A stretch of DNA of 64,000 nucleotides from Nocardia paucivorans NBRC 100373 (GCF_000308675.1 NZ_BAGE01000030.1:186001-250000); one strand, 5' to 3'. Positions 16,992-26,017 are shown, counted from the stretch's first letter. Notes: generated by a model from the letters alone, not told the origin. Numbers and translations are program-made.

Positions 16992-17046
16992 CCGGCAGTG
17001 AATCGATCCCTGCCGGAAACTGCTTGCCCTGCCGGAAGCTGCTTGC
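16992..17046 (+). repeat. Hairpin followed by an 18-nt tandem repeat
   Basis: CCGGCAG (16992-16998) pairs with CTGCCGG (17010-17016), a possible weak terminator for the HxlR gene. The right arm begins a direct repeat, CTGCCGGAAACTGCTTGC at 17010-17027 and the same with A-to-G at one place at 17029-17046, with a 19-base period. Nothing else is recognisable in this 240-base gap. Confidence 0.5.
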
Positions 17047-17187
17047 GAGTTCGCCCTGTCGATCACGGGGTGAGCGCGGTCCGTGGCACGGCCGGCGCCG
17101 GGGCGAACCGCATGGTGGTGCGGGCGTTGTCGTGGGCCTTGCGCAAATCCTCCGTATCGCGGCCGGGGCGGTGACCTCGGCGCCTTG

Positions 17188-17577
17188 TCACGGGTGTGCG
17201 GTGGCGGGGCCCCGCAGTGCGGCGTCGTATTCCCGACGTGCCCGCTCCACCTTCGGCAGGTTCTCGCTCCACTCCGCGACCGCGGCGAATACGGGGGCCA
17301 GGCTGCGCCCGAGTTCGGTGATCTCGTATTCCACCCGCGGTGGCACCTCTCGGTGATAGTTGCGCACGACCAGTCCGTCGCGTTCCAGTTGGCGCAGTCG
17401 CTGGGTGAGCACCTTGGGGGTGATGCTGCCGATTCGGTGCTCGAGTTCGACGAAACGCTGTCGGCCGTATTCGTTCAGGGCCCACAGGATGGGGGTGGTC
17501 CATCGGCTGAAGATGAGGTCCACCACCGGTGCGATGGGACAGGCGGTTTCCGGGGTGGCGTCGGTGTTCTGGATCAC
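17188..17577 (-). CDS. HxlR-family transcriptional regulator
   Basis: A 129-residue single-domain HxlR winged-helix protein: CPIAPVVDLIFSRWTTPILWAL, FVELEHRIGSITPKVLTQRLRQLERDGLVVR, then the wing YHREVPPRVEYEITELG. The early Cys13 is the position used for thiol/electrophile sensing in some HxlR proteins. The start is a GTG with no strong ribosome site. It is divergent from the NmrA-like gene, with a perfect inverted repeat between them. Confidence 0.87.
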   Translation of the reverse strand: MIQNTDATPETACPIAPVVDLIFSRWTTPILWALNEYGRQRFVELEHRIGSITPKVLTQRLRQLERDGLVVRNYHREVPPRVEYEITELGRSLAPVFAAVAEWSENLPKVERARREYDAALRGPATAHP

Positions 17578-17613
17578 ATTGTCGTCTTTCGCCGTTACTT
17601 TCCTCTAGGTATG

Positions 17614-17632
17614 TACTATCTCCAGGATAGTA
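17614..17632. promoter_or_regulatory. HxlR operator-like inverted repeat
   Basis: TACTATC-TCCAG-GATAGTA has perfect 7-bp arms around a 5-bp centre, in the 97-base gap between the divergent HxlR and NmrA-like genes. It starts 37 bases from the HxlR start. Confidence 0.62.
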
Positions 17633-17674
17633 GCGTCTTCGCATCCAGACAGGATTTCGAAGACGGAGTGGCAC

Positions 17675-18502
17675 ATGATCGTGGTAACCGGAGCGACCGG
17701 AAATGTGGGGCGGCCCTTGGTGCAGGCGCTGGTCGCCGCGGGGGAGCAGGTGACGGCGGTATCGCGGACGGCATCGCCGGGCGTCGACCCCGACGGCGTG
17801 CGTCGGGTGCGGGCGGACCTGGTCGAACCGGAGGGGTGGAAGTCCGTACTGGACGGCGCGAAGGCGTTGTTCCTGTTGACGTCCGGAGATTTCAGCGGTG
17901 CGGGTGGTGACCTGTCCGGCGTATTGGACCTGGCACGTGATCGGGCGGTTGCACGGGTTGTCCTGCTGTCATCGCAGGGTGTGGGAACCGGACGGCATCC
18001 GGGCGACTACGAACAGGCCGTGCAGAACTCCGGTCTGCCGTGGACGATATTGCGGCCGGGCGCATTTCACTCGAATGCCCTCATGTGGGCGGAGGCGGTC
18101 CGTGTACAGCGCGCCATCGCCGCACCTTTCGGTGATATCGCGCTTCCGGCGATAGATCCCGCCGATATCGCCGAGGTGGCGGCAGTGGCGCTGACCGCGT
18201 CCGGACACGAGGGGGCAACCTATGAACTCACCGGACCCGAGGCGATCTCGCCGCGGCAACAGGCCGCTGTACTCGCGGAGGTGCTGGGTGAACCCATCCG
18301 GTTCGTGGAGCTGAGTCGGGCGCAGGCGCGAGCGCACATGATCCGCACCATGCCCGAAGCCGTGGTGGAGGCCACCTTGGACATTCTCGGCGCGCCCACG
18401 GAGCGTGAGCGGCGGGTGAGTCCGGATGTGGAGCGGGTGTTGGGTCGTTCGGCGCGGCCGTTCGCGGAATGGGCGCGCCGAGGTATCGCCGCGTTCCGTT
18501 GA
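17675..18502 (+). CDS. NmrA/SDR-like NAD(P)H-binding protein
   Basis: A 275-residue Rossmann protein starting MIVVTGATGNVGRPLV, the GxxGxxG dinucleotide motif of atypical short-chain dehydrogenases. It is followed by LVEPEGWKSVLDGAKALFLLTS and WTILRPGAFHSNA. The catalytic YxxxK pair of classical SDRs is not evident, as in NmrA-type redox sensors and quinone reductases. It is controlled, in all likelihood, by the divergent HxlR protein. Confidence 0.85.
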   Translation: MIVVTGATGNVGRPLVQALVAAGEQVTAVSRTASPGVDPDGVRRVRADLVEPEGWKSVLDGAKALFLLTSGDFSGAGGDLSGVLDLARDRAVARVVLLSSQGVGTGRHPGDYEQAVQNSGLPWTILRPGAFHSNALMWAEAVRVQRAIAAPFGDIALPAIDPADIAEVAAVALTASGHEGATYELTGPEAISPRQQAAVLAEVLGEPIRFVELSRAQARAHMIRTMPEAVVEATLDILGAPTERERRVSPDVERVLGRSARPFAEWARRGIAAFR

Positions 18503-18801
18503 CCGTTGTCGAGGTGGTGGCCCGGATGCGGCGGGGATCGGATCGTCGTCCGCCGTGTCCGCCCGGTTGCCGCCTCCGGGCGCTGTCGGTCGGTTCGTCG
18601 GCCGCGGAATCGGGTGGGGCGAGAGCCCGCCGATTAAAGTAGAACGTGTTATAGTTTTCGCGGTTTGCGAGCTTCGGCGGGACCGTTCGCGGATCGCGGA
18701 TCGTAATGGGCGGTCGCGCCGCTCTCGATCCGATCGACGGCTTCACCGGGGCCTGGTCAACTCGCCGGCCCGTTCCCGTGACGCGGCCCGAAAGGACGAC
18801 G
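18503..18801. other. Intergenic region carrying the synthetase promoter
   Basis: No gene is seen. The AT-rich stretch at 18634-18657 carries a KstR-type box; the rest resembles ordinary GC-rich leader. Confidence 0.5.
18640..18653. promoter_or_regulatory. KstR-type operator upstream of the acyl-CoA synthetase
   Basis: TAGAACGTGTTATA matches TNNAACNNGTTNNA at every fixed position. It sits 148 bases before the synthetase ATG in the only AT-rich stretch of the gap. Confidence 0.65.
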
Positions 18802-20394
18802 ATGAACACTGAACCGCACGTCGACGACACCGCTTTGCTGCACCGTGAACCCTTGGCGGTGGAACTGCTCGCCAAGGCGCTCGAGCGTTACTCCGAGCGC
18901 ACCGCGGTGCATATCGGTGACAGCACCCTGACCTATCGCGACGTGCGGGATCAGATCAGCCGGTTCGCGCAGGCCCTGGCCTCGCTGGGGCTGGGGGTCG
19001 GCTCGCCGGTGGCGGTGCTGTCGGCGAACCGGCCGGAGGTGCTGTTCGCGCAGGGCGCCAACAATGTGACCGGCACCCGCGCCATGGCGCTGCACCCGAT
19101 GGGATCGCTGGACGACCACGCATACGTATTGCAGGACGCGGGTGTGGAGACGCTGATCTTCGATCCGACCGGGTTCGCCGAGCGCGCCGCGCAACTGCGG
19201 GAGAAGGTGCCGGGCCTGCGGAACCTGTTGTCGTTCGGCCCCGCCGATGTGGGCACCGATCTGATCGAACTGGCTTCCGGATTCGAACCCGCCCCGCTAC
19301 AGGCGCCGCTGGTCGATCCCGACGCGACCATGAGCCTGGCCTATACCGGCGGCACCACCGGCAAACCCAAGGGCGTGGAGATGAGCTATCGCGGCAGTGC
19401 CGCGATGCTGCGCATCCAGATGACCGAATGGGAGTGGCCGGACGAGGTGCGGTTCCTGGTGTGCACACCGCTCAGCCACGCCGGCGCCGCCTTCTGGAAC
19501 CCCACCGCCCAACAAGGCGGATCGATCGTGGTGCTGCCCTACTTCCAGCCGACCAAGGTGCTCGAGGCGATCGAGAAGTACAAGATCACCGCGACCATGC
19601 TGGTCCCGACCATGCTGTACGCCCTGCTCGATAGCCCCGACCTGGACAAATACGATCTGTCCAGCCTGCAAACCGTCTTCTATGGGGCCTCCGCGATCTC
19701 CCCGACCCGCCTCGCCGAGGCCATCCGGAAGTTCGGCCCGATCTTCTTCCAGTTCTACGGCCAGGCCGAAAGCCCCATGACCATCTCGGTGCTGCGCAAG
19801 GCCGAACACGACCTGAACAAACCGGAACGTCTGGCCAGCTGTGGTCGACCGGTGCCGTGGTTGAATGTGGCGCTGCTCGACGAGAAGGGCAACGAGGTGC
19901 CGCAGGGGGAGCCGGGCGAGGTGTGTGTGCGGGGGCCGCTGGTGATGAACGGCTACCTGAACAAACCGGAACAGACCGCCGAGGCCACCGAATTCGGTTG
20001 GTTGCACACCGGGGATATAGCGCGGCAGGACGAGGAGGGCTTCCTCTATATCGTCGACCGCAAGAAGGACATGATCGTCTCCGGTGGTTTCAATGTGTAT
20101 CCGCGCGAGGTGGAGGATGTGCTGTCGGCGCATCCGGCGGTGAGCGCGGCCGCGGTGATCGGTGTGCCGGACGAGAAATGGGGCGAGGCCGTCAAGGCGG
20201 TGGTGGTGCCTCGCACCGGGCAGACGGTATCGGCCGAGGAATTGCAGGCTCTGGTCAAGGAACGCAAGGGCGCGGTGTACACGCCGAAAACAATCGACTT
20301 CGCCGACAGCATTCCGCTCAGCGCGCTCGGCAAACCCGATAAGAAGGCACTGCGGGCCAAATACTGGACCGCAAGCGAGCGGCAGGTGAACTGA
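18802..20394 (+). CDS. Acyl-CoA synthetase (AMP-binding, FadD-type)
   Basis: A 530-residue adenylate-forming enzyme. The AMP-binding P-loop is SLAYTGGTTGKPKGVEMSY, the A5-type motif is FFQFYGQAE, WLHTGDIARQDEEGFLYIVDRKKDMI is the A7-A8 hinge, and the catalytic Lys lies near the end in ALGKPDKKALR. It activates a carboxylic acid to acyl-AMP and then acyl-CoA. The ATG at 18802 follows GAAAGGACG; the frame also opens earlier at 18706 without support. The upstream KstR-type site suggests sterol or fatty-acid catabolism. Confidence 0.93.
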   Translation: MNTEPHVDDTALLHREPLAVELLAKALERYSERTAVHIGDSTLTYRDVRDQISRFAQALASLGLGVGSPVAVLSANRPEVLFAQGANNVTGTRAMALHPMGSLDDHAYVLQDAGVETLIFDPTGFAERAAQLREKVPGLRNLLSFGPADVGTDLIELASGFEPAPLQAPLVDPDATMSLAYTGGTTGKPKGVEMSYRGSAAMLRIQMTEWEWPDEVRFLVCTPLSHAGAAFWNPTAQQGGSIVVLPYFQPTKVLEAIEKYKITATMLVPTMLYALLDSPDLDKYDLSSLQTVFYGASAISPTRLAEAIRKFGPIFFQFYGQAESPMTISVLRKAEHDLNKPERLASCGRPVPWLNVALLDEKGNEVPQGEPGEVCVRGPLVMNGYLNKPEQTAEATEFGWLHTGDIARQDEEGFLYIVDRKKDMIVSGGFNVYPREVEDVLSAHPAVSAAAVIGVPDEKWGEAVKAVVVPRTGQTVSAEELQALVKERKGAVYTPKTIDFADSIPLSALGKPDKKALRAKYWTASERQVN

Positions 20395-20409
20395 GGGGTG
20401 GCCGGTTGG

Positions 20410-20766
20410 TCACCGTTCGTAGATATCGCGGTGGTGACCTGCGGTGATGACAAGGAAGACCAGTTTTCCGTCGTCGACCTCGTACACGAGACGGTAGTTG
20501 CCTACCCGAAGTCGGAAGCCCGATCGACCGGTGAGTGCCTTGACGTCTACTCCGTCACGGCGGTATGGGTCGTCACCCAAGAGAGTGAGCGTGAGACGGA
20601 TAGCGTCCTCCCACTCCTCGAGTTCGGCAAGCATGAACAATGGAATGACCGCGGCCGCCGGTTCGCCTTCACGGGTGATGATGGTGATATGGCCATCGTG
20701 GGCTGCGGCGTTGACCACGGCCGGTAACTGTGTACGAGCTTCACGGATGCCCAGCCGATCGTCCAT
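20410..20766 (-). CDS. Fused Phd-type antitoxin / RelE-ParE-type toxin remnant in one ORF
   Basis: A 118-residue protein. Residues 1-50 read like a Phd/YefM antitoxin N-terminus (LGIREARTQLPAVVNAA, then ITIITREGEPAAAVIPL). Residues 55-118 read like the C-terminal two thirds of a RelE/ParE toxin (DDPYRRDGVDVKALTG, FRLRVGNYRLVYEVDDGK, AGHHRDIYER). The toxin's first strand and helix are missing, as though a deletion joined the two genes in frame. No separate partner gene is adjacent. ATG 20766 or GTG 20781 could start it. Whether it is toxic, self-neutralised or inert cannot be told. Confidence 0.7.
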   Translation of the reverse strand: MDDRLGIREARTQLPAVVNAAAHDGHITIITREGEPAAAVIPLFMLAELEEWEDAIRLTLTLLGDDPYRRDGVDVKALTGRSGFRLRVGNYRLVYEVDDGKLVFLVITAGHHRDIYER

Positions 20767-20826
20767 ACCGGATGGATACACGCTTTCGGGTACACGTCCT
20801 CGGTGGTAATGGTTCGGCTTCGCGGG

Positions 20827-21492
20827 TCAGCGGTCCGGGGGACCCGCGAGGATGGCGGTGACGGTGTCTACGAGCTCCGGCCCGATTTCCTCGGGGGACA
20901 GGCGAGTTCCGCTGAGGGCCAGCATGCCGCGTAGCCGGTCCGGATCCCCGAGGGTCTGGAAGGTGAGGCTCATGGCCTGGGTGAGTCGGAAGCGGATGGT
21001 GCGGGGGGATGCGACCGGATCGATGCGGGCGAGCAGAGCGGTGAAACGGCGCGCCTGGGGAGCGAAACCCTCGGTGAGTCGGAGGAGGGCCGGGTGGTTG
21101 CTGTTCATGATCCCGGCGACAATGGTGATCCACGCGGTGCCGCCCGCCGCGGCGAGTTCGGCGACCGGGCGGACGAACGCCTCGGCAAGGGCACGGGCGG
21201 TGGGGGTTTCGGATTTCTCCACCGCGTCCAGCAATTCGTCGCGGCGGGTGTGGATCTGGTCGCTGCGCCGGCTGATCAGGGCCTCGACCAGGGCGTCCTT
21301 GGAGCCGAAGTGATAGTGCACCGACGCGACATTGGTCCCGGCCTCCGCCATGACGGCCCGCAGCGATACCGCGTCGATACCGCGTTCGGCGAACAGTTTC
21401 TCCGCCGCCGACAGCAATCGCTGTTCGGTGGGCAGCGGCGCGACCGGTGGGGTGTCGTCCTCCGCCGTGGACCGCTGCCTACCGGATGTCAT
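20827..21492 (-). CDS. TetR-family transcriptional regulator
   Basis: A 221-residue TetR protein with FAERGIDAVSLRAVMAEAGTN and VHYHFGSKDALVEALI as its helix-turn-helix, and a C-terminal domain of the kind annotated for TetR proteins of fatty-acid-type pathways. It ends 61 bases from the antitoxin-toxin ORF and begins 10 bases after the thiolase on the same strand, so it is probably the last gene of that operon and may control it. Confidence 0.85.
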   Translation of the reverse strand: MTSGRQRSTAEDDTPPVAPLPTEQRLLSAAEKLFAERGIDAVSLRAVMAEAGTNVASVHYHFGSKDALVEALISRRSDQIHTRRDELLDAVEKSETPTARALAEAFVRPVAELAAAGGTAWITIVAGIMNSNHPALLRLTEGFAPQARRFTALLARIDPVASPRTIRFRLTQAMSLTFQTLGDPDRLRGMLALSGTRLSPEEIGPELVDTVTAILAGPPDR

Positions 21493-21502
21493 GCCCGAAA
21501 CT

Positions 21503-22705
21503 CTATGCGGCCGTTTCCGGCGCCCCGTACACGGTGACCACGCAGGCGCCGCCGAGACCGAGATTGTGCGCCAAGGCCAGTCGGGCGCCGTCCACCTGAC
21601 GTGGCCCCGCCTCGCCGCGCACCTGCGTCACCAGTTCCGCACACTGCGCCAAACCGGTGGCGCCCAAGGGGTGGCCCTTGGAGATGAGACCGCCGGACGG
21701 GTTGACCACCCAGCGTCCGCCGTAGGTGGTGGCGCCGGAATCGATCAGTGCCCCGGATTCACCCGGCCCACACAGGCCGAGCGCTTCATAGGTGAGCAGT
21801 TCGTTGATCGAGAAACAGTCGTGCACCTCGAGCACATCGATATCGTCGATGCCCACCCCGGCCGCCTCGAGCGCGCGTCGTCCCGCGATACGTGTCATGG
21901 GCGCGCCCACCACATCGATCATCGACCCGGATTCGAACGAGGAGGCGTCGTCGGTGACCAGTTCCTGAGCCAGAATCGGCACCGCCCGCCCGGACAGGCC
22001 GTGTTCACGCACGAACCGTTCGCTCACCAGCACCGCCGCGCCCGCCCCGTCGGACATGGGGGAGCACTGGGACCGGGTCAGCGGTTCGTGCACCATCCGA
22101 TCGCCGAGCACTTCGTCCAGAGTGTAGGGATTCTGGAACTGCGCCTTGGGATTTCGGGTCGAGTGTTCATGATTCTTCACCGCCACCCCGGCGAGTTGTT
22201 CGCGGGTGGTGCCGTAGCGCTTCATGTGCTCCACGGCGGCCGCGGCGAAGAATTGCGCGGTCATCGGCGCATTGCCCAGGGCGGTGGCGGCGGTCAGGGC
22301 CGAGATGTGCCGGTCGACGGTGGTGACCTTCGGAACGCTGCCGTTACCGGCCATCGACTCCTTGGTCATCTGCTCGAAGCCGACCGCCAGGGCGATATCC
22401 ACCAGGCCCGCCTGCACCCATTCCCGGGCCAGGGAGAGCGCGGTGGATCCGGTGGCGCAGTTGTTGTTGACATTGACCATGGGGATACCGGTGAGCCCGA
22501 TATCGTAGAGCGCCCGCTGTCCGGCGGTGGACGGCTGGAAGACATAGCCGATGGCGGCGCGCTGCACCCGGTCGTAGCCGATTCCGGCATCGGTCAATGC
22601 CTGTTCCACGGCCTCGGCGACCATTTCCGGGTAGGTCCAGTCCCGGCTGGTGATCTTCTCGAATTTCGTCATACCGACACCGGCGACGAATACCCGTTCG
22701 CTCAC
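21503..22705 (-). CDS. Lipid-transfer-type thiolase (SCPx thiolase domain)
   Basis: A 400-residue thiolase of the SCPx/Ltp class. The acylated Cys is in VNNNCATGSTAL, and the C-terminal catalytic blocks are EVHDCFSINEL, NPSGGLISKGHPLGATG and NLGLGGACVV. This Cys-containing form should cleave or condense 3-ketoacyl-CoA, possibly a branched or sterol side-chain substrate. The GTG at 22705 follows GAGGAGTTGCA. It lies 73 bases downstream of the thiolase-like pair and is probably in the same operon. Confidence 0.9.
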   Translation of the reverse strand: MSERVFVAGVGMTKFEKITSRDWTYPEMVAEAVEQALTDAGIGYDRVQRAAIGYVFQPSTAGQRALYDIGLTGIPMVNVNNNCATGSTALSLAREWVQAGLVDIALAVGFEQMTKESMAGNGSVPKVTTVDRHISALTAATALGNAPMTAQFFAAAAVEHMKRYGTTREQLAGVAVKNHEHSTRNPKAQFQNPYTLDEVLGDRMVHEPLTRSQCSPMSDGAGAAVLVSERFVREHGLSGRAVPILAQELVTDDASSFESGSMIDVVGAPMTRIAGRRALEAAGVGIDDIDVLEVHDCFSINELLTYEALGLCGPGESGALIDSGATTYGGRWVVNPSGGLISKGHPLGATGLAQCAELVTQVRGEAGPRQVDGARLALAHNLGLGGACVVTVYGAPETAA

Positions 22706-22778
22706 TGCAACTCCTCGTTTCCATCTGGTGTGCCGCGCCGGGCTCACCGGTCGGGCGGTATCGCGGATATCGGCGGTT

Positions 22779-23933
22779 TCAGGAATCCGGCGGTTCGGAG
22801 CCGACCACCCACAGCGCGTGGAACTGTGAGGCGCCGCCCATGGCGTGGCCGATGGCCCGACGGGCCCCATCCACCTGGTGCGCGCCCGCGGTACCGCGCA
22901 CCTGCAATGCCGCCTCGGCGAACCGCAACAACCCGGTCGCGCCCGTCGGGTTCCCCGACAACACACCCCCGGACGGATTCACCGGCAGATCCCCGTCGAA
23001 TGCGGTGCGTCCCGCATCGACCAACCGCCATCCTTCGTTCGGTTCGGCCAGTCCGATGTTCTCCAACCACATCGGCTCGTACCAGCTGTAGGGGATATAG
23101 AGCTCGGCGGTATCGATCTCCCGCGCCGGATCGGTGATCCCGGCCTGCCGATAGGCCTCGGCCGCGCACTGCCGGCCCGCCTCCGGATTCACCTCGTCGC
23201 GTCCGGCGAAATGCCCGGTTTCGGTGCGCCACGCCATGCCGTGGATCCATGCGGGCGGTCGGGGGGCGTGTTCCGCATCGGCCGCCCCGGCGATCACCAC
23301 CGCGCACGAACCATCCGACGACGGGCACGATTCCAGATAGCGGATCGGATCCCACAGCATGCGGGAGTTCCGCACCTCTTCGATGGTGATATCCGGCCGT
23401 TGGATATGCGCGTACGGATTGCGGGTCGCATTGAGCCGATGATTCACCGCCACCTGCCATCCGATATGTTCCGGCGCACCCGAGCGGCGGATGTATTCCC
23501 GGATGACCGGCGCGAAATGCGCGCCCGCCCCGGCTCCCAGCTGTGCGCTGAACGGCATCCCACGCGACAGCGCCCAGGTGAAATCCCCTTCGGACTCCTT
23601 GGAATACGCCACCACCAACACCCGGCGAGCCAGCCCGGCCCGCACCAGGTGCGCGCCGTAGATCGCGGCGTGCCCGCCGACGCTGCCGCCGGTGAACACC
23701 CGGGTCACCGGCAGGCCGCGCGCGCCCATGGCATCGGCCAGATACAGCTCCGGGTTCATCACCCCGTCGAACAGATCGGGGGTTTTGGACAGGACCACGG
23801 CATCGATATCACCGAAATCCAATTCGGCATCGGCCATTGCCGCGTCGACCGCCTCGCGCACCAGCGCGCCAATGGTGACCTTCCGCTTCTTGGCCTGAAC
23901 ACTCTGTCCGATGCCGACAACCGCGAGTTTCAC
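22779..23933 (-). CDS. Thiolase-like protein lacking the acyl-cysteine (Ltp type)
   Basis: A 384-residue thiolase-fold protein. At the position of the active Cys it reads FTGGSVGGHAA, so it cannot form the acyl-enzyme. The C-terminal PSGGVLSGNPTGATG block is kept. Such proteins pair with DUF35 partners, as in the M. tuberculosis Rv3521-Rv3523 set that this order recalls. It overlaps the next thiolase-like gene by four bases. Confidence 0.82.
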   Translation of the reverse strand: MKLAVVGIGQSVQAKKRKVTIGALVREAVDAAMADAELDFGDIDAVVLSKTPDLFDGVMNPELYLADAMGARGLPVTRVFTGGSVGGHAAIYGAHLVRAGLARRVLVVAYSKESEGDFTWALSRGMPFSAQLGAGAGAHFAPVIREYIRRSGAPEHIGWQVAVNHRLNATRNPYAHIQRPDITIEEVRNSRMLWDPIRYLESCPSSDGSCAVVIAGAADAEHAPRPPAWIHGMAWRTETGHFAGRDEVNPEAGRQCAAEAYRQAGITDPAREIDTAELYIPYSWYEPMWLENIGLAEPNEGWRLVDAGRTAFDGDLPVNPSGGVLSGNPTGATGLLRFAEAALQVRGTAGAHQVDGARRAIGHAMGGASQFHALWVVGSEPPDS

Positions 23934-25000
23934 CGGTCTGCCTCCATCAGGCAGATCAGGTTCTGCTGTAGGGCCGGCCCGCCGGTGGCGTGGGCGAGGG
24001 TCCGGTCGGCGTGGCCGGTGAGAATATGTCGGGCCGCTTCGCCGATGCGGATCAGGCCGGTGGCGGTGGTGGGACGGGCGGTCAGCGGTCCGCCGCCGGG
24101 GTTGATCTCGGCGTCGGACAGGCCGAGCAGATCGACCAGCAGTGGTTCCTGATAGCTGTATTCGGTGTGCAGCTCGGCCACATCCACCGCGGTGGGGCCG
24201 AAGCCGGCGAGTTCGGCGGCCCGTGCCGCGGCCTGCGGGACCGTATCGGCCCGGGTGAGGTCGCGGGTGCCGGGATAGTGGGAGTCCATCCGGTGGTCGG
24301 CACCGCGGATCCAGGCCGGACGTTCGACCAAACGGCGTGCGGTAGCGCCGGCGGCCAACACCACGACCGCGGCGGCGTCCCCGATCGGGCCGCTATCGTG
24401 TTCCCGCAGCGGTGATGCCGTGTAGGGGGCGGCCAACAGTTCGTCCGCCGAGAACTCGCCCGACACCACCGCCGCCGGGTTGCCCACCGCCGCCGCCCGA
24501 CAACGGGACACCACCTGGGCCATTCGCTGCTCGTCCAGCGCGCCGTCGGCAATGAGGGCCTGTGCCTGGAGCGCCGCCAAGGCGTCCCGGTGGGGGCGCA
24601 GCGGCGCCAGGTAGTAGGGATCCAGCTGCGTCGCCATCACCTGATCGAGGTCCTGAGCCAACGAGCCCCGGCCGACGCCGTAGGCCACGGCGATATCACC
24701 TTCGCCGAGCTGCAACCACGACCACGCCTCGTAGCAGGCCCAGGCCGCGTCCATCTCCACATGCGATTCCGAGATCGGCGGCCAGGCACCGACCGCGTCG
24801 AGCGATTCGATATAGGCGAAGGTTCGGCCCTCGTAGAAGTCGTGGCTGCCGGAGGCGTAGAAATCGATCTCGCTTCGGTCGATGCCGACCGTGCCGAGCG
24901 CCTCGCGCATAACGGGCAGCAGGATTTCGGCCATATCGTGGGTTCGGTCGGCCGCCGTGCCCGGCGACTGCGCGAACGCCACCACCGCGACATCACGCAT
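23930..25000 (-). CDS. Thiolase-like protein, second subunit
   Basis: A 356-residue thiolase-fold protein with DFYASGSHDFYEGRTFAYIESL early, where no Cys nucleophile appears, and the C-terminal GGGPLTARPTTATGLIRIGEA in place of the usual GHPxGATG. It presumably forms a heteromer with the neighbouring thiolase-like and DUF35 proteins. It overlaps both neighbours, by eight bases with the DUF35 gene (24993-25000) and by four with the thiolase. Confidence 0.8.
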   Translation of the reverse strand: MRDVAVVAFAQSPGTAADRTHDMAEILLPVMREALGTVGIDRSEIDFYASGSHDFYEGRTFAYIESLDAVGAWPPISESHVEMDAAWACYEAWSWLQLGEGDIAVAYGVGRGSLAQDLDQVMATQLDPYYLAPLRPHRDALAALQAQALIADGALDEQRMAQVVSRCRAAAVGNPAAVVSGEFSADELLAAPYTASPLREHDSGPIGDAAAVVVLAAGATARRLVERPAWIRGADHRMDSHYPGTRDLTRADTVPQAAARAAELAGFGPTAVDVAELHTEYSYQEPLLVDLLGLSDAEINPGGGPLTARPTTATGLIRIGEAARHILTGHADRTLAHATGGPALQQNLICLMEADR

Positions 25001-25475
25001 CGGCGTCTCCCGGGGGGTCGATCGGGCGGTAGTAGCGGATGCTGTTCATCGACGTATCCAGTTCCTCGTCCGGGCACCAGACCGGCTCCACCCGCATACC
25101 GATGCGCACCTCGGCGGGGTCGATCTCCCGGATCAGGTGCATGAGCCGGGTGTCGGCGCCGTCCACCCGGATGTAGGCGACCACGTACGGCGGGTCGAAC
25201 ACCTGCCCGGGGAAGGGGAAGTTCACCGTGCAGAACGTCGATACGGTGCCCACGCCGTCGAGTTCGAACGGTTCGGACAGCTCGACCAGACAGCGGGAGC
25301 AGAATCGGGGTGCGGGCAGGTATACGCGCTCGCAGGTTCCGCAGCGGCGGGCGAGCAGTTTTCGTTCCCGCATACCGCGCAGGAACGTCGAACGCCCGAT
25401 TCCGGCAACGAAGGTGTAGTCCATTGCGAACGGGCTGGTGAACGCTTCGATCGGGGTCGGTGCGTGGCCGCTCAT
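24993..25475 (-). CDS. DUF35 OB-fold/zinc-ribbon protein (thiolase partner)
   Basis: A 160-residue protein. Its N-terminal rubredoxin-like zinc ribbon has C-x2-C (RRCGTCERVYL) and C-x2-C (FCSRCLVE). The OB-fold follows, with VSTFCTVNFPFPGQVFDPPYVVAYIRVDGA. DUF35 proteins complete thiolase or aldolase active complexes acting on CoA esters in steroid side-chain degradation. The ATG at 25475 shares one base with the preceding stop. Confidence 0.88.
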   Translation of the reverse strand: MSGHAPTPIEAFTSPFAMDYTFVAGIGRSTFLRGMRERKLLARRCGTCERVYLPAPRFCSRCLVELSEPFELDGVGTVSTFCTVNFPFPGQVFDPPYVVAYIRVDGADTRLMHLIREIDPAEVRIGMRVEPVWCPDEELDTSMNSIRYYRPIDPPGDADA

Positions 25476-25942
25476 CACGACTCCAGCGGTTCGAAGCAGG
25501 CGATATCGCCGATACTGCCCACCCGTTCGGCCCGCCAGCGCGGCCGGACCCGTAGCCCCGCCGCCATCCGCTCGCCGTCGCCGGCGGTGTCGACGGCGTG
25601 GAACAGGGCCCCGTCGGCGCCGTCGAGGCGGATCAGGGCCCAGGCGAAGTGGTCGGCGGTGATCTCGTCGCCGGGTCGGGTCGGGACCCAGGTCCAATGC
25701 AGTACGGTGCCGGAGCCCGGCAATGGAACGAGTTCACCGGTGGGTCGGGCGGTGTGCGGATCGAATTCCGCCACCGGACACAGCACGGCGCCCGATTCGG
25801 TGCGCACACCGTAGAGTCGGCCGTCGCGCAGCCCGCCGAGGAAGGCGCCGATCTTCTCCCCGACGGTGCGGGTGAACGGGAATTCGATGCGATAGGGAGC
25901 GCTGAGGCTCTCCGGGGACGTCTGTGCTGTCTCGGCTGTCAT
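25475..25942 (-). CDS. DUF35-related OB-fold protein
   Basis: A 155-residue protein, first in the operon. It shows the OB-fold portion (AVLCPVAEFDPHTARPTGELV, then VLHWTWVPTRPGDEI and FAWALIRLDGADGALFHAV) but the zinc-ribbon cysteines are gone. It and the next gene may form a mixed pair. ATG 25942 (MTAETAQTS) has a weak ribosome site; the frame remains open to 25990. Confidence 0.8.
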   Translation of the reverse strand: MTAETAQTSPESLSAPYRIEFPFTRTVGEKIGAFLGGLRDGRLYGVRTESGAVLCPVAEFDPHTARPTGELVPLPGSGTVLHWTWVPTRPGDEITADHFAWALIRLDGADGALFHAVDTAGDGERMAAGLRVRPRWRAERVGSIGDIACFEPLES

Positions 25943-26017
25943 GGGGCTCCTGCCGATCGGGTGCCGCGGTCCTCGCCCGGGCCGCGCCACGATCGTGTAC
26001 CCCGGTTGGGGCCACTG

